Source: Pseudomonas brenneri (lineage in GTDB: Bacteria; Pseudomonadota; Gammaproteobacteria; Pseudomonadales; Pseudomonadaceae). From it: a DNA stretch of 64,000 bases. This document shows, in pieces, positions 14,945-25,200 of this stretch (within the stretch, counting starts at the first letter, position 1; every line of letters begins with the position of its first letter). The notes below the pieces were generated by a model, which searched no databases, was not told the origin of the DNA, and saw only the letters and a list, made by a program, of their open reading frames with translations. Location of the stretch: the NCBI RefSeq assembly GCF_007858285.1, contig NZ_VFIL01000003.1, forward strand, positions 372,001 through 436,000, given 5' to 3'. Both the position numbers and the translations under genes were made by a program.

Positions 14945-16129
14945 TCAGGATTTCTGCCCGACCAGGCTGTCTACCGAGGGCACGCGGGTATCGCTCTCCA
15001 TTTGTGTTTCGTGTTCCAGCTGATGACTGAAGCGGTCCAGGGATCCCTGGGCCGGTTGGGCATCGCTGGCAAACACCGGCGGGCTGAGGATGTAGGCGCC
15101 CAGCAGGCGACTCAAGGCTGCCAGGCTGTCGATATGGGTGCGCTCGTAGCCGTGGGTTGCATCGCAGCCGAAGGCCAGCAGCGCGGTGCGGATATCGTGG
15201 CCGGCGGTGACGGCCGAATGGGCATCACTGAAGTAATAGCGAAACAGGTCACGCCGTACCGGCAAATCGTTATCTGCCCCCAGGCGCAGCAAGTGTCGGG
15301 ACAGGTGATAATCGTAAGGACCACCAGAATCCTGCATCGCCACGCTCACCGCATGTTCACTGGAGTGCTGGCCGGGGGCGACCGGTGCAATGTCGATGCC
15401 GACGAATTCACTGACATCCCAGGGTAATGCGGCCGCCGCGCCACTGCCGGTTTCCTCGGTGATGGTGAACAGCGGGTGGCAGTCGATCAGCAACGGTTCA
15501 CCACTGTCGACGATAGCCTTGAGCGCCGCCAGCAAGGCGGCGACCCCGGCTTTGTCATCCAGGTGACGGGCGCTGATATGGCCGCTCTCGGTGAATTCCG
15601 GCAGCGGGTCGAAGGCCACGAAATCACCGACACTGATCCCCAGGGAATCGCAATCGGCACGGGTGGCGCAGTAGGCGTCCAGCCGCAGTTCGATATGGTC
15701 CCAACTGATTGGCATTTCATCCACGGCGGTATTGAACGCGTGTCCGGAAGCCATCAGCGGCAGGACGCTGCCACGGATCACGCCATTGTCGGTGAACAGG
15801 CTGACGCGGCTGCCTTCGGCAAAACGGCTGGACCAGCAACCGACGGGGGCCAGGGTCAGGCGGCCATTGTCCTTGATCGCCCGCACGGCGGCGCCGATGG
15901 TGTCCAGGTGCGCGGAAACGGCGCGGTCCGGGCTGTTTTGCTGGCCCTTGAGGGTGGCGCGGATCGTGCCGCGCCGGGTCATTTCAAAGGGGATGCCGAG
16001 TTCTTCCAGGCGCTCGGCGACGTAACGCACGATGGTGTCGGTAAACCCGGTGGGGCTGGGGATGGCGAGCATTTCCAGCAGCACTTTGTGCAGGTAGTTG
16101 AGATCCGGTTCGGGGATGGTTCGGGTCAT
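14945..16129 (-). CDS. NAGGN-system M42 family peptidase
   Basis: This 394-residue M42/M20-like metallopeptidase is the third gene of the N-acetylglutaminylglutamine amide (NAGGN) operon. Metal ligands can be assigned to AHLDT, HLDDKAG, TEETGSG (with the catalytic Glu), GIDIAP and the final DATHGYERTH. The family is found with asnO and ngg in many osmotolerant proteobacteria and may hydrolyse the dipeptide or a precursor; its exact substrate is not established as far as I know. The ATG at 16129 follows AAGGACC, so the longer reading upstream is not used. A palindromic repeat separates it from ngg. Confidence 0.88.
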   Translation of the reverse strand: MTRTIPEPDLNYLHKVLLEMLAIPSPTGFTDTIVRYVAERLEELGIPFEMTRRGTIRATLKGQQNSPDRAVSAHLDTIGAAVRAIKDNGRLTLAPVGCWSSRFAEGSRVSLFTDNGVIRGSVLPLMASGHAFNTAVDEMPISWDHIELRLDAYCATRADCDSLGISVGDFVAFDPLPEFTESGHISARHLDDKAGVAALLAALKAIVDSGEPLLIDCHPLFTITEETGSGAAAALPWDVSEFVGIDIAPVAPGQHSSEHAVSVAMQDSGGPYDYHLSRHLLRLGADNDLPVRRDLFRYYFSDAHSAVTAGHDIRTALLAFGCDATHGYERTHIDSLAALSRLLGAYILSPPVFASDAQPAQGSLDRFSHQLEHETQMESDTRVPSVDSLVGQKS

Positions 16130-16141
16130 AAGGGGTCCTTG

Positions 16142-16220
16142 GCTGCAAGTTTCAGGCTGCAAGCTGCAAGATAAATAGGGGCTGCTTTATTCTTGCGGCT
16201 TGCAGCTTGTCACTTGCAGC
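16142..16220. repeat. 29-bp imperfect inverted repeat that overlaps the end of ngg
   Basis: Left arm 16142-16170 and right arm 16192-16220 are reverse complements at about 25 of 29 positions, built from repeated GCTGCAAG / CTTGCAGC units, with a 21-base centre containing TAAA / TTTA. It is unlike the REP elements elsewhere in the window. The right arm encodes about the last eleven residues of ngg. Confidence 0.75.
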
Positions 16221-17956
16221 TTTTCACTATGTGGAAACAACAGATCCACGAATTTCTCCGCAGTCGGTTGCGGTTCATGATTGGCCAACCCAGCACGCTC
16301 ATTGGCCTCGATAAATACGTACTGCGGCTGGTCGGCGGCCTGCACCATCAAGTCCAGGCCCACCATGGGAATATCGAGGGCACGGGCCGCGCGGATGGCG
16401 GCATCCACCAGCGTGGGGTGCAGGATTGCGGTGACATCTTCCAGGCAACCGCCGGTGTGCAGGTTGGCGGTGCGCCGTACCGCGAGCACTTCACCGCAAG
16501 GCAAGAGGCTGTCGTAGTCATATCCCGCGGCCTTCAGGGTGCGCAGGGTTTCGTCGTCCACCGGGATCTTGCTCTCGCCGTCTGTGGCAGACTGGCGACG
16601 CCGGCTCTGGGCCTCGATCAGGGCCCCGATCGAGTGCTTGCCATCACCGATCACCTGCGCCGGGCGACGGATCGCGGCGGCCACCACTTCGAAACCAATC
16701 ACCAGGATGCGCAGGTCCAGGCCCTCGTGAAAGCTTTCCAGCAACACCCGTGAGTCGAACTGGCGCGCCGCTTCGACGGCGCGTTGCACTTCTTCGATGG
16801 TCTGCAAGTCCACGGCCACGCCCTGGCCCTGTTCCCCGTCCAGCGGCTTGACCACGATGCGCCGGTGTTCGTCGAGAAACTCCAGGTTATCGTCGGCGCT
16901 GGCCGCCAGTTGTTGCGACGGCAATTGCAAACCGGCGGCGCTCAATGCCTTGTGGGTCAGGCTCTTGTCCTGGCACAAGGTCATGCTGATCGCGCTGGTC
17001 AGGTCGCTCAATGACTCGCGGCAGCGCACCCGGCGCCCGCCATGGCTGAGGGTAAACAGCCCGGCATCGGCGTCATCTACCTGGACGTCGATCCCGCGCC
17101 GGTGGGCCTCCTCGACAATGATCCGCGCATAGGGGTTGAACCCGGCCTGTGGCCCCGGCCCAAGGAACAGCGGCTGGTTGATGCCGTTCTTGCGCTTGAT
17201 GGCGAAGGTGGCGAGGGCGCGAAAGCCGAGCTTGGCGTAGAGGCTTTTAGCCTGGCGATTGTCGTGCAATACCGACAGGTCCAGGTAACTCAGGCCACGG
17301 CTCATGAAGTGTTCGATGAGGTGGCGTACCAGCACTTCACCGACCCCCGGCCGCGAGCATTGCGGGTCCACGGCCAGGCACCAGAGGCTGCTGCCGTTCT
17401 CCGGATCATGGAAGGCCTTTTGATGATTAAGGCCCATGACGCTGCCGATCACTGCACCGCTGTCTTCATCTTCGGCCAGCCAGTACACCGGGCCGCCTTG
17501 ATGGCGCGGGGTCAACAGGTTGGCGTCCACCGGCAACATGCTGCGCCCCTGGTACAGGCGATTGACGGCCTGCCAGTCGGCTTCGCTCTGTACGCGGCGA
17601 ATGCGAAAGCCACGAAACACCCGGGTCGCCGGGCGGTAGTCGGTGAACCACAGGCGCAAGGTGTCGGAGGGATCGAGGAACAACTGTTGCGGATCAATCC
17701 CGAGGATCTGCTGGGGCGCGGCCACATACAGGGCGATATCCCGTTCCCCCGGCTGCTCGTTGAGCAACTCCAGGGCCAGGCTCGCCGGGTCGGGGAAGGT
17801 ATGCCCAATCAACAGGCGGCCCCAGCCGCAATGCACGGCGATGGGTTGCGCGCTGGGCTCGCTGCCGTCTTCGGCGAAGCGCGCCTGCAGGCGCTCGTAG
17901 GACGGCGCCTGGCCGCGCAGCAGGCGTTGGTTGTAGGCCGTGGCGTGAGGTTTCAT
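16187..17956 (-). CDS. ngg: N-acetylglutaminylglutamine synthetase
   Basis: Ngg makes N-acetylglutaminylglutamine, the precursor of the osmoprotectant NAGGN. The 589-residue protein is a fusion. An N-terminal GNAT acetyltransferase covers about residues 110-260 (LWCLAVDPQCSRPGVGEVLV is the acetyl-CoA loop, NRQAKSLYAKLGF its C-terminal motif). A C-terminal ATP-grasp ligase covers about 300-580 (VVKPLDGEQGQGV, then GLDLMV and FIEANERAGL at the Mg-ATP site). The ATG at 17956 starts three bases after the asnO stop with AAGGAA upstream, so the pair is coupled. The C-terminal tail is encoded by the inverted repeat at 16142-16220. Confidence 0.93.
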   Translation of the reverse strand: MKPHATAYNQRLLRGQAPSYERLQARFAEDGSEPSAQPIAVHCGWGRLLIGHTFPDPASLALELLNEQPGERDIALYVAAPQQILGIDPQQLFLDPSDTLRLWFTDYRPATRVFRGFRIRRVQSEADWQAVNRLYQGRSMLPVDANLLTPRHQGGPVYWLAEDEDSGAVIGSVMGLNHQKAFHDPENGSSLWCLAVDPQCSRPGVGEVLVRHLIEHFMSRGLSYLDLSVLHDNRQAKSLYAKLGFRALATFAIKRKNGINQPLFLGPGPQAGFNPYARIIVEEAHRRGIDVQVDDADAGLFTLSHGGRRVRCRESLSDLTSAISMTLCQDKSLTHKALSAAGLQLPSQQLAASADDNLEFLDEHRRIVVKPLDGEQGQGVAVDLQTIEEVQRAVEAARQFDSRVLLESFHEGLDLRILVIGFEVVAAAIRRPAQVIGDGKHSIGALIEAQSRRRQSATDGESKIPVDDETLRTLKAAGYDYDSLLPCGEVLAVRRTANLHTGGCLEDVTAILHPTLVDAAIRAARALDIPMVGLDLMVQAADQPQYVFIEANERAGLANHEPQPTAEKFVDLLFPHSEKLQVTSCKPQE

Positions 17957-17959
17957 CAA

Positions 17960-19732
17960 TCAGATTCCTTGTTCGCTGAGCCACAGGTTCAGCGCTGCCA
18001 ATTGCCACAATTTGGAGCCGCGCAACGGCGTCAGTTGCCCTTGCGGGTCCGTGAGCAGGCGGTCGAGCATCGCCGGGTTGAACAGGCCACGATCCTGGCT
18101 CGGGTCCAGCAGCAGGTCGCGCACCCAGTTGAGGGTATCGCCCTGCAAGTGCTTGAGGCCGGGCACCGGAAAGTAGCCTTTCTTGCGGTCGATGACCTCG
18201 CTGGGGATCACCCGGCGCGCGGCTTCCTTGAGCACTTGCTTGCCGCCGTCCGGCAGTTTGAATTGACCCGGCACACGGGCCGACAGCTCCACCAGGCGGT
18301 AGTCGAGAAACGGCGTACGCGCTTCCAGGCCCCAGGCCATGGTCATGTTGTCCACACGCTTGACCGGGTCGTCCACCAACATCACCGTGCTGTCCAGGCG
18401 CAGGGCTTTGTCCACGGCGGCAGTCGCGCCGGGTTGTGCGAAATGTTCGCGCACGAAGTCGCCGGCGGCGTCATTGGCGGTCAGCCATTGCGGCGCGACG
18501 GTGGCCGCGTAGTCGTCGTAGCTGCGGTCGAAGAATGCTTCGCGATAAGCCGCGTACGGGTCGCTGGCGCCGTCCACCTGTGGGTACCAGTGGTAACCGG
18601 CGAACAACTCATCGGCGCCTTGGCCGCTTTGTACTACCTTGCAATGCTTGGCCACTTCCCGGGACAACAGGTAGAAGGCGATGCAGTCATGGCTGACCAT
18701 CGGCTCGCTCATAGCGCGGAATGCGGCGGGCAGTTGTTCGATGATTTCGCTTTCGGCGATGCGCAACTGGTGGTGCTCGGTAGCGTAGTGTTTGGCGATC
18801 AAATCCGAATACTGGAACTCATCGCCACGCTCGCCCCCGGCATCTTCAAAGCCGATGGAGAAGGTCGACAGATCCTGCACGCCGACTTCGCGCAACAGGC
18901 CCACCAGCATGCTCGAATCCACACCGCCGGAAAGCAGCACGCCGACATCCACCGCTGCGCGTTGGCGAATGGCCACGGCTTCGCGGGTGCTGTCCAGCAC
19001 GCGGTCGGTCCAGTCTTCCAGGGTCAGGTTTTGTTCATCGTCGCGGGGGCCATAGGGCAGGGTCCACCAGGTTTTCTGCTCGGTGTTGCCGTCTGCGTCG
19101 ATGCGCATCCAGGTGGCTGGCGGCAGCTTTTCGATGCCCGCCAGCAAGGTGCGCGGTGCGGGCACCACGGCATGGAAGTTCAGGTAGTGATTGAGCGCCA
19201 CCGGATCGAGGAGCGGGTTGATGTCACCGCCCTTGAGCAGCGCCGGCAACGCCGAGGCAAAACGCAGGCGCTGGCCGGTGCGCGACAGGTACAAGGGTTT
19301 GACGCCCAGGCGGTCGCGGGCGATGAACAGGCGCTGGCTGTCGCGCTCCCAGATGGCAAAGGCAAACATGCCATTGAGCTTGGGCAGCAAGGCTTCGCCC
19401 CAGGCGTGATAGCCCTTGAGCAGCACTTCAGTGTCACCACCGGAATAAAAGGCATAGCCCAATGCTTCAAGCTCGGTGCGCAGTTCCGGGAAGTTGTAGA
19501 TCGCGCCGTTGAAGGCCAGGGATAGGCCCAGTTGGGCGTCGACCATCGGTTGGGCGGAGCCGTCCGACAGGTCCATGATTTTCAGGCGGCGATGGCCCAG
19601 GGCAATCGGCCCTTGGGCATGGAAGCCCCACGCATCAGGTCCGCGTGGTGCCAAGTGATGGGTGATTCGTTCCACCGCTGCCAGGTCGGCAGGTTGATGA
19701 TCGAAACGCAGTTCTCCAGCTAGTCCGCACAT
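17960..19732 (-). CDS. asnO: N-acetylglutaminylglutamine amidotransferase (asparagine synthetase-like)
   Basis: AsnO amidates N-acetylglutaminylglutamine to NAGGN, a compatible solute made under osmotic stress. The 590-residue enzyme has the class II glutamine amidotransferase domain with its obligatory N-terminal Cys (MCGLAGE) and the ATP-pyrophosphatase motif SGGVDSSML in the synthetase half. TAAGGAATTT precedes the ATG at 19732, which places Cys at position 2; longer readings would block catalysis. It is first in the operon asnO-ngg-M42 peptidase. The upstream 257 bases (19733-19989) must hold the osmoregulated promoter, but I cannot assign its elements. Confidence 0.93.
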   Translation of the reverse strand: MCGLAGELRFDHQPADLAAVERITHHLAPRGPDAWGFHAQGPIALGHRRLKIMDLSDGSAQPMVDAQLGLSLAFNGAIYNFPELRTELEALGYAFYSGGDTEVLLKGYHAWGEALLPKLNGMFAFAIWERDSQRLFIARDRLGVKPLYLSRTGQRLRFASALPALLKGGDINPLLDPVALNHYLNFHAVVPAPRTLLAGIEKLPPATWMRIDADGNTEQKTWWTLPYGPRDDEQNLTLEDWTDRVLDSTREAVAIRQRAAVDVGVLLSGGVDSSMLVGLLREVGVQDLSTFSIGFEDAGGERGDEFQYSDLIAKHYATEHHQLRIAESEIIEQLPAAFRAMSEPMVSHDCIAFYLLSREVAKHCKVVQSGQGADELFAGYHWYPQVDGASDPYAAYREAFFDRSYDDYAATVAPQWLTANDAAGDFVREHFAQPGATAAVDKALRLDSTVMLVDDPVKRVDNMTMAWGLEARTPFLDYRLVELSARVPGQFKLPDGGKQVLKEAARRVIPSEVIDRKKGYFPVPGLKHLQGDTLNWVRDLLLDPSQDRGLFNPAMLDRLLTDPQGQLTPLRGSKLWQLAALNLWLSEQGI

Positions 19733-19989
19733 AAATTCCTTACCGGTTTTTCCGTTGGGGAGGGATAAAAATGCACGCGCCAAAACGGCGGGTACCTAGG
19801 GACTGACCCGAGGCTGTTAGTGGAGTTTTAGATCAATACGTTATATGGCAAACGGCCGCTCCCCTTCGCCACAGACCCTGCGGGCTGTGCAGCGTGGGTG
19901 CAGCGGGGAGGAATTAGGTCAACGTGATATGCAAATAGTGGGGGCGCTCCGATCGGAAGGACCCCAGCTATGGCGGGTTGAGGGGCCGC

Positions 19990-21987
19990 TCACTGAGGCT
20001 TTTTTGCCACATTGCTGCGAATCAATGCGCGCACGGCAAAGCGATTCGGGTGACAGGCCTCAGCCACGCTGCGGGGCAGGGGCAGTGGTTCATTGTCCAG
20101 CCATGCCGCCAGCAGTTCACCGGACAACGGTGCGGTGATCAGACCCCGTGAGCCGTGGCCACTGTTGACGTATAGACCGTCGAGCCACGGGCAGATGGCG
20201 TCCGGCGTGTGGCGGGCGTCCTTGCGCAGGCTGTCATAGGCTTGCGTAAACGCCTGGGGATCGACCAGTGGCCCGACAATCGGCAAGTAGTCCGGGCTGG
20301 TGCAGCGAAAGGCCGCCCGACCTTCCAACGCTTGCGGGGCCAATGTGGCAGCGTGCAGGCGCTGGGCCAGGTCCGGGGAAATTTCCTGCAGCAGCTGCAA
20401 GTTGCCGGCGTGCTCGGCGGCGGTGGGGGCCAGGTCATCGCTCTTGAAATCAAAGCTGGCGCCCAGGGTATGTTCGCCCAGGCGTGGTGGTGCAACGTAA
20501 CCTTCGGCGCACACCACCGTGGCCAATGCTGCGCTCTCGGCAGTCTGCGGCAACCGGGTGATTTGCCCGCGAATGCGCTTGAGGGGCAGTTCGGCGCTGG
20601 CGGCAAAGCGCTTGACCTCGGCGGCCCCGGCCAGTACCACCACGGGCGCGCTGGCCAGTAGTACTTCACCGTCCCAGGCCTGCCATTGGCCGTCGACTTT
20701 GCGCAGCTTGAGCACTTCATGATGAACATGCACCGTGATGCCCGGCTGGCGCGCCTGCCACTCACAGAGAGCGGGCGGATGAACCCAGCCACCCTCGGGG
20801 AAAAACAGCCCGCCATGGTCCAGGCCAACCCCGGCCCGGGCCTGTGCCTGGTCCTTATCCAGCAGATGCAGCAAGTCAGGGGGGAACGCTTCGGCCAGTT
20901 GCACCTGGCGTTCGGTTTCCTTGGCATTGAACGCCAGTTGCAGGACGCCGCAACCGTCCCAGTCCACGCTGCGTTGCAGGTGCTCCAGCAGGCGACGGGT
21001 ATGCCCGAACCCGCTGACAATCATCTGCGACAACGCCGTACCGTGCGCCGACAGCTTGAGATAAAGCACCCCTTGCGGGTTGCCAGAGGCTTCTTGAGCG
21101 AGGCCTTGATGACGCTCCAGCAGACTGACTTGCCAGCCCCGTGCCGCGAGGCTGGCCGCGCTCGCGCATCCGGCCAGGCCGCCGCCGATCACCAGGGCAC
21201 GGCGCTCGCCGCCGAGCACGGGCGGTCGGGCGAACCAGGGTTTGCTGCTGGCGGGTACCGGCGTTTCGGCCGGCCAGCCGAGGAACTCACCCCGCAGGAT
21301 TTCCCACTTGTGGCCGATGCCTGGCGTGCGTTTCATCTTGAACCCGGCACCATTGAGCAGGCGCCGCACCCAGCCGGTGCTTGTAAAGGTGCTGATGGTC
21401 GAGCCCGGGGCTGCCAGCCGCGCCAGTTCGGCGAACAGTTCGGCAGTCCACATGTCAGGGTTTTTCGCCGGTGCGAAACCATCAAGAAACCAGGCGTCGA
21501 CCTGCGCGTCCAATTGCGGCAGTTGTTCCAGTGCATCTCCGACCAACAGCGTCAATGTGACGCGCCCGTGATCCAGCACAAGGCGCTGGAAACCTTGATG
21601 AATAGCGATGTACTGCGCGAGCAATTGATCGGCCAGTGGCTTGAGTTCCGGCCAGAGGGCGAGCGCGCGTTGCAGGTCGGCGTGGCTCAGCGGGTACTTT
21701 TCCACACTGACAAAATGCAGGCGCGCACCTGCTACCGCATGCTGTTCAAACAGCTGCCAGGCACACAGGAAATTGAGCCCGGTGCCAAACCCCGTTTCTC
21801 CGATGATAAGCCGCCCGCCCACGGGCAGCGCGGCAAAGCGCTCCTGCAGACGGTTCTGCTGGAGGAACACGTAGCGGGTTTCTTCCAGGCCCGACAGGTC
21901 GGAGAAATACACGTCGTCGAACACCCGCGAGCGCGGGCGTCCCTGGTCGTCCCAATCAAGCTGGGCATTTGGCAGTACGGGGTTCAT
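19990..21987 (-). CDS. mnmC: Bifunctional tRNA 5-methylaminomethyl-2-thiouridine biosynthesis protein
   Basis: MnmC completes the mnm5s2U modification at the wobble base of several tRNAs. The 665-residue protein combines an N-terminal SAM methyltransferase (MnmD; IGETGFGTGLNFL SAM motif near residue 60, DGFAPAKNPDMW near 175) with a C-terminal FAD-dependent oxidoreductase that starts at ALVIGGGLAGCASA near residue 265. The ATG at 21987 is preferred over an in-frame TTG five codons upstream. It is divergent from the large NEL-type gene and in the same direction as the NAGGN operon. Confidence 0.93.
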   Translation of the reverse strand: MNPVLPNAQLDWDDQGRPRSRVFDDVYFSDLSGLEETRYVFLQQNRLQERFAALPVGGRLIIGETGFGTGLNFLCAWQLFEQHAVAGARLHFVSVEKYPLSHADLQRALALWPELKPLADQLLAQYIAIHQGFQRLVLDHGRVTLTLLVGDALEQLPQLDAQVDAWFLDGFAPAKNPDMWTAELFAELARLAAPGSTISTFTSTGWVRRLLNGAGFKMKRTPGIGHKWEILRGEFLGWPAETPVPASSKPWFARPPVLGGERRALVIGGGLAGCASAASLAARGWQVSLLERHQGLAQEASGNPQGVLYLKLSAHGTALSQMIVSGFGHTRRLLEHLQRSVDWDGCGVLQLAFNAKETERQVQLAEAFPPDLLHLLDKDQAQARAGVGLDHGGLFFPEGGWVHPPALCEWQARQPGITVHVHHEVLKLRKVDGQWQAWDGEVLLASAPVVVLAGAAEVKRFAASAELPLKRIRGQITRLPQTAESAALATVVCAEGYVAPPRLGEHTLGASFDFKSDDLAPTAAEHAGNLQLLQEISPDLAQRLHAATLAPQALEGRAAFRCTSPDYLPIVGPLVDPQAFTQAYDSLRKDARHTPDAICPWLDGLYVNSGHGSRGLITAPLSGELLAAWLDNEPLPLPRSVAEACHPNRFAVRALIRSNVAKKPQ

Positions 21988-22117
21988 GGGCAACTCGGCC
22001 AAGACAAGGCGGCCATTCTAGCCGATACCGGAGCATGCGATTGATCCACGGTTGCCCGTGTCGAAATAATGGCGGTAGCCCATTAGTTCTTACATGGAAA
22101 AAGCCACCGAAATACCA

Positions 22118-22151
22118 CGTTGATTGATTAACTATCAGCGTTAATTCAACG
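22118..22151. promoter_or_regulatory. Imperfect dyad upstream of the NEL-type gene
   Basis: CGTTG-N5-TTAAC and GTTAA-N2-CAACG face each other across an AT-rich spacer, in the 219-bp region between the divergent mnmC and NEL-type genes. The arms are of unequal length. It may be an operator; the evidence is only the symmetry. Confidence 0.3.
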
Positions 22152-22206
22152 CCTTGCACCGGGGTATCGTTAACGCTTGATTATTGGGCAATAAAGGATA
22201 TTGCTG

Positions 22207-25200
22207 ATGCAGGCACAGGATGATTTGACTAAGACATGTACTCAATTGACGCAGCAACAATTGCAAGCTGCCTTGTTGGAAATGACGGGCGATCTAGCCA
22301 AGGCCGATGTGCTGCAAAAGCGCCTGCCGGGCTGGATGATCAATGCCCCGAAAGGTTTGCTGGAAGCGCTGGAAAAGGATGCTGAGCGGGTCGAAGAGGC
22401 CAGGACTGCGGTCGACGGCCGTTTGAGGCGATTACGGTCGCTGGATGAGTTTTGCAGTGGGCACTTGAAGGCGTACTGCCAGAAAAAGTGGCAGGTAACG
22501 GTGGACCCCAAAAAGGATCTTTTTGTCTATGCCACCTACGAATACCAAAAAGCAGTCCTTCCGTTGGAATATGAGAGAAGCCTCAAGCTGGAACGGCAGA
22601 GCTTGTTGCACATGGCGCTGCAGAATTTTTCCGAGGAAGAGGCGCGAGCGGGGCATTACTCAGAGGAGTCGGGGCTGCAAGCCGGATCAGCCCCCTATGC
22701 AGCTATCGCGGTCTCTGCGCATGAGTTTGCCAAGGGTTGCAGGGAGCTGGATCTTGGTCGGCTGTATCAGCAGCACATCGCTGAAGTATTTCACCTGGAT
22801 ATTGGCGAGACCGCTGATGGGCCCTACGTCAACGGGGCAGCGGTTGATATTGGTTGGATGAAAACCCTGGACGTAAGAATCGACGCGCATATCGCCTGCA
22901 TGCGTGGCGATATCACCCAGGACTCCTACGCCATGCTATGCACGCTGCTTGATCGGAACATGACTCCCGCCCAGGCCAAAGACCTGTTGTTTCAGGGGCG
23001 CCCGGTCCTCTGGCAAGGCTTGAATGCACTCGACTGTTGCCTGTGGAGTGTCGTGGTGTTCTCGGGACGGCCGATCGGGGATTACCCGGAAGAACCCTGC
23101 GTGGTCTATATGCCCAATGAGCCCAAACGACCGTTCTTTGAGTATCCCTCGCTCAATGACTTCAAGGTCTATCTGGATCTGAAGCTGGAAGTCTCCACCT
23201 ATCGCACATTCTTTACCGGTTACCTGGGGGAGGTTGACCGGCTGGTTTTTTTCAGTCGGTTTGGGGAGCACCGTACGCTGGGTGTGCTGGCGGCCAAGCC
23301 CATAACGACCAGCTTGGCGCTCCACTTTTTTGCCACTTACGTGGGCAAGTTGCAAATCGACGCGAGGACACTGGCGGTACCGGTGGTAGATGTCGATGAG
23401 GACGTCCGCAAGCAGCGCTTGCTGGAGTACCTTGATGCCGGTTTGACGCTGCTCAACCTCGCGGGCTTTGTCGTCCCAGCGTTGGGATTGCTGATGACGG
23501 GGGTGGCGGTGGGGCAGATGCTTGGCGAGGTGTATGAGGGCATTGAGGACTGGCGTCGCGGTGACAAGGTAGAGGCGCTCAAACAGTTGGGTGCTGTGGC
23601 GGAGAGCCTCACGTCGATGGTGTTGTTCGCGGCGGGGGCCAAGGTGGTCGGTAAGGTTTTGAAGCGCGCCCGACAGGGCATTGAGGGCTACTTCCAGGAA
23701 CTGGAGGCCATACGTTTAGACGACGGTAACCTACGGCTATGGCGCCCCGACATACTGCCGTACGCCCATGATCAGCACCTCGTCGAGAATAGGGTTGCCG
23801 ATGCGGAAGGCATTTATAAAGTAGGTGGTCATTCCTACGTAAAGGTCAATGGTTTCGTCCATCAGGTTTCGTTTGATCCAAAGCTGGGTCAGTGGCGGGC
23901 TAACCCCGCTGTGAGGCAGACGGCCTATCGTCCGGCAATGCTGCACAACGGTGAGGGCGCTTGGCGTTTTTCATTTGAGAGGCCTGAGACGTGGGAGGAT
24001 GAAGGGTATCTCTTTTCACGCCTGGAACCCGCGAGTCGTCACCCGGTGCTGGATTCGCGCAAGTTGCAACTGGTCAAGTCCATCATGGACAAGCCCCACC
24101 GATGGGGTTACCACCTGGCTCAGGAATGCCTTCCCTTTCCCGCACGGTTTCGTGATTTATACGAGCGTTTCAGGCTGGAGCACTCCATTCGTGACCTGAT
24201 CTGGCTGTTGGAGCGCAGTGTTTACCTCAATGCTGAAAGTGCGATCTTGCAGATGCACGCTTTGCCCTTGTTGTCGGGTTGGCCTAAGGGCCGTTATTTC
24301 GAAGTGCTTGACGCCCAGGGAGGCGTCAAGGCGCGTTACCCCTCCACCGGGTTTATTGACGATGTCAGGCAGCGATTGACCATCACCGAGAAAGCTGTGT
24401 CCGAGGGGAAGGTGTTTGATGTGTTGTTGTCCCGGTTGGATGAGCAGCAAAAAATCGGGCTGTTGGGGGAAGGCATTACTGCCAATCAGGAGCACGCTGT
24501 ATTGGCGCGCCAATTGCTTGAGCACCTCAAGGCTGATCGTAAACCGCTGTTTGAGCAGTTGTATCAGTCCTATGACGGGCCGGTGCCACAGGAGTGGGAG
24601 TTGCTCAGGAAGACGTATCCGCAATTGCCCTATCGAGTCATGCGGGAGGTGATGGCTGAGGCGTCCTCGGTGGAGAGGGAATCTCTGCGTGACAAGCAGC
24701 GTGTTCCCATGGGGCTGGCCGAATCGGTGCGATATGCACTCGAAGAACAGCGCCTGGATCGCGCCCTTGCCGGTTTTGAACAGCCGGAGTTGGCTGGCCT
24801 CGACACGCAGTGTCTCGCGGTTCGCATGTTGCCGCGCGTAGACGGGTGGGATAAGTCGCTACGACTGGAGTTACGCCAGGATTCTCCACAGGGTGACTTA
24901 TTGGCCCTTGGTGCGATTGAGAGTGCCAGCGTGCGTCGGGTTGTGGTCAGGTCCACAGCAGGCTTTGAGCCGTTCGATGACAACGCTGTGAGTAGGGGGG
25001 ATGTTCAGTCAGGTCCGGACGGGTTTTTCGAGACGATCCTGGGCACGCTGGAGGACAGGCAGCGGGCGACCTTGAAACTGCCTTTGGAAGGGACCGAAAG
25101 CGGCTGGAGGCTGCGACGTATGGTTGCCGACCGGGCTCAGAGTGAACGTGATGTGGCGGCCGAGGCTTTCTCCACTAAGGCCCACGAGCCCCTGACAGTG

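Noticed and set aside
17042..19525. Long plus-strand frame (827 codons) opposite ngg and asnO
   Set aside because: It runs across two well-identified genes and their junction, has His/Gln/Ala-rich composition and no family resemblance.
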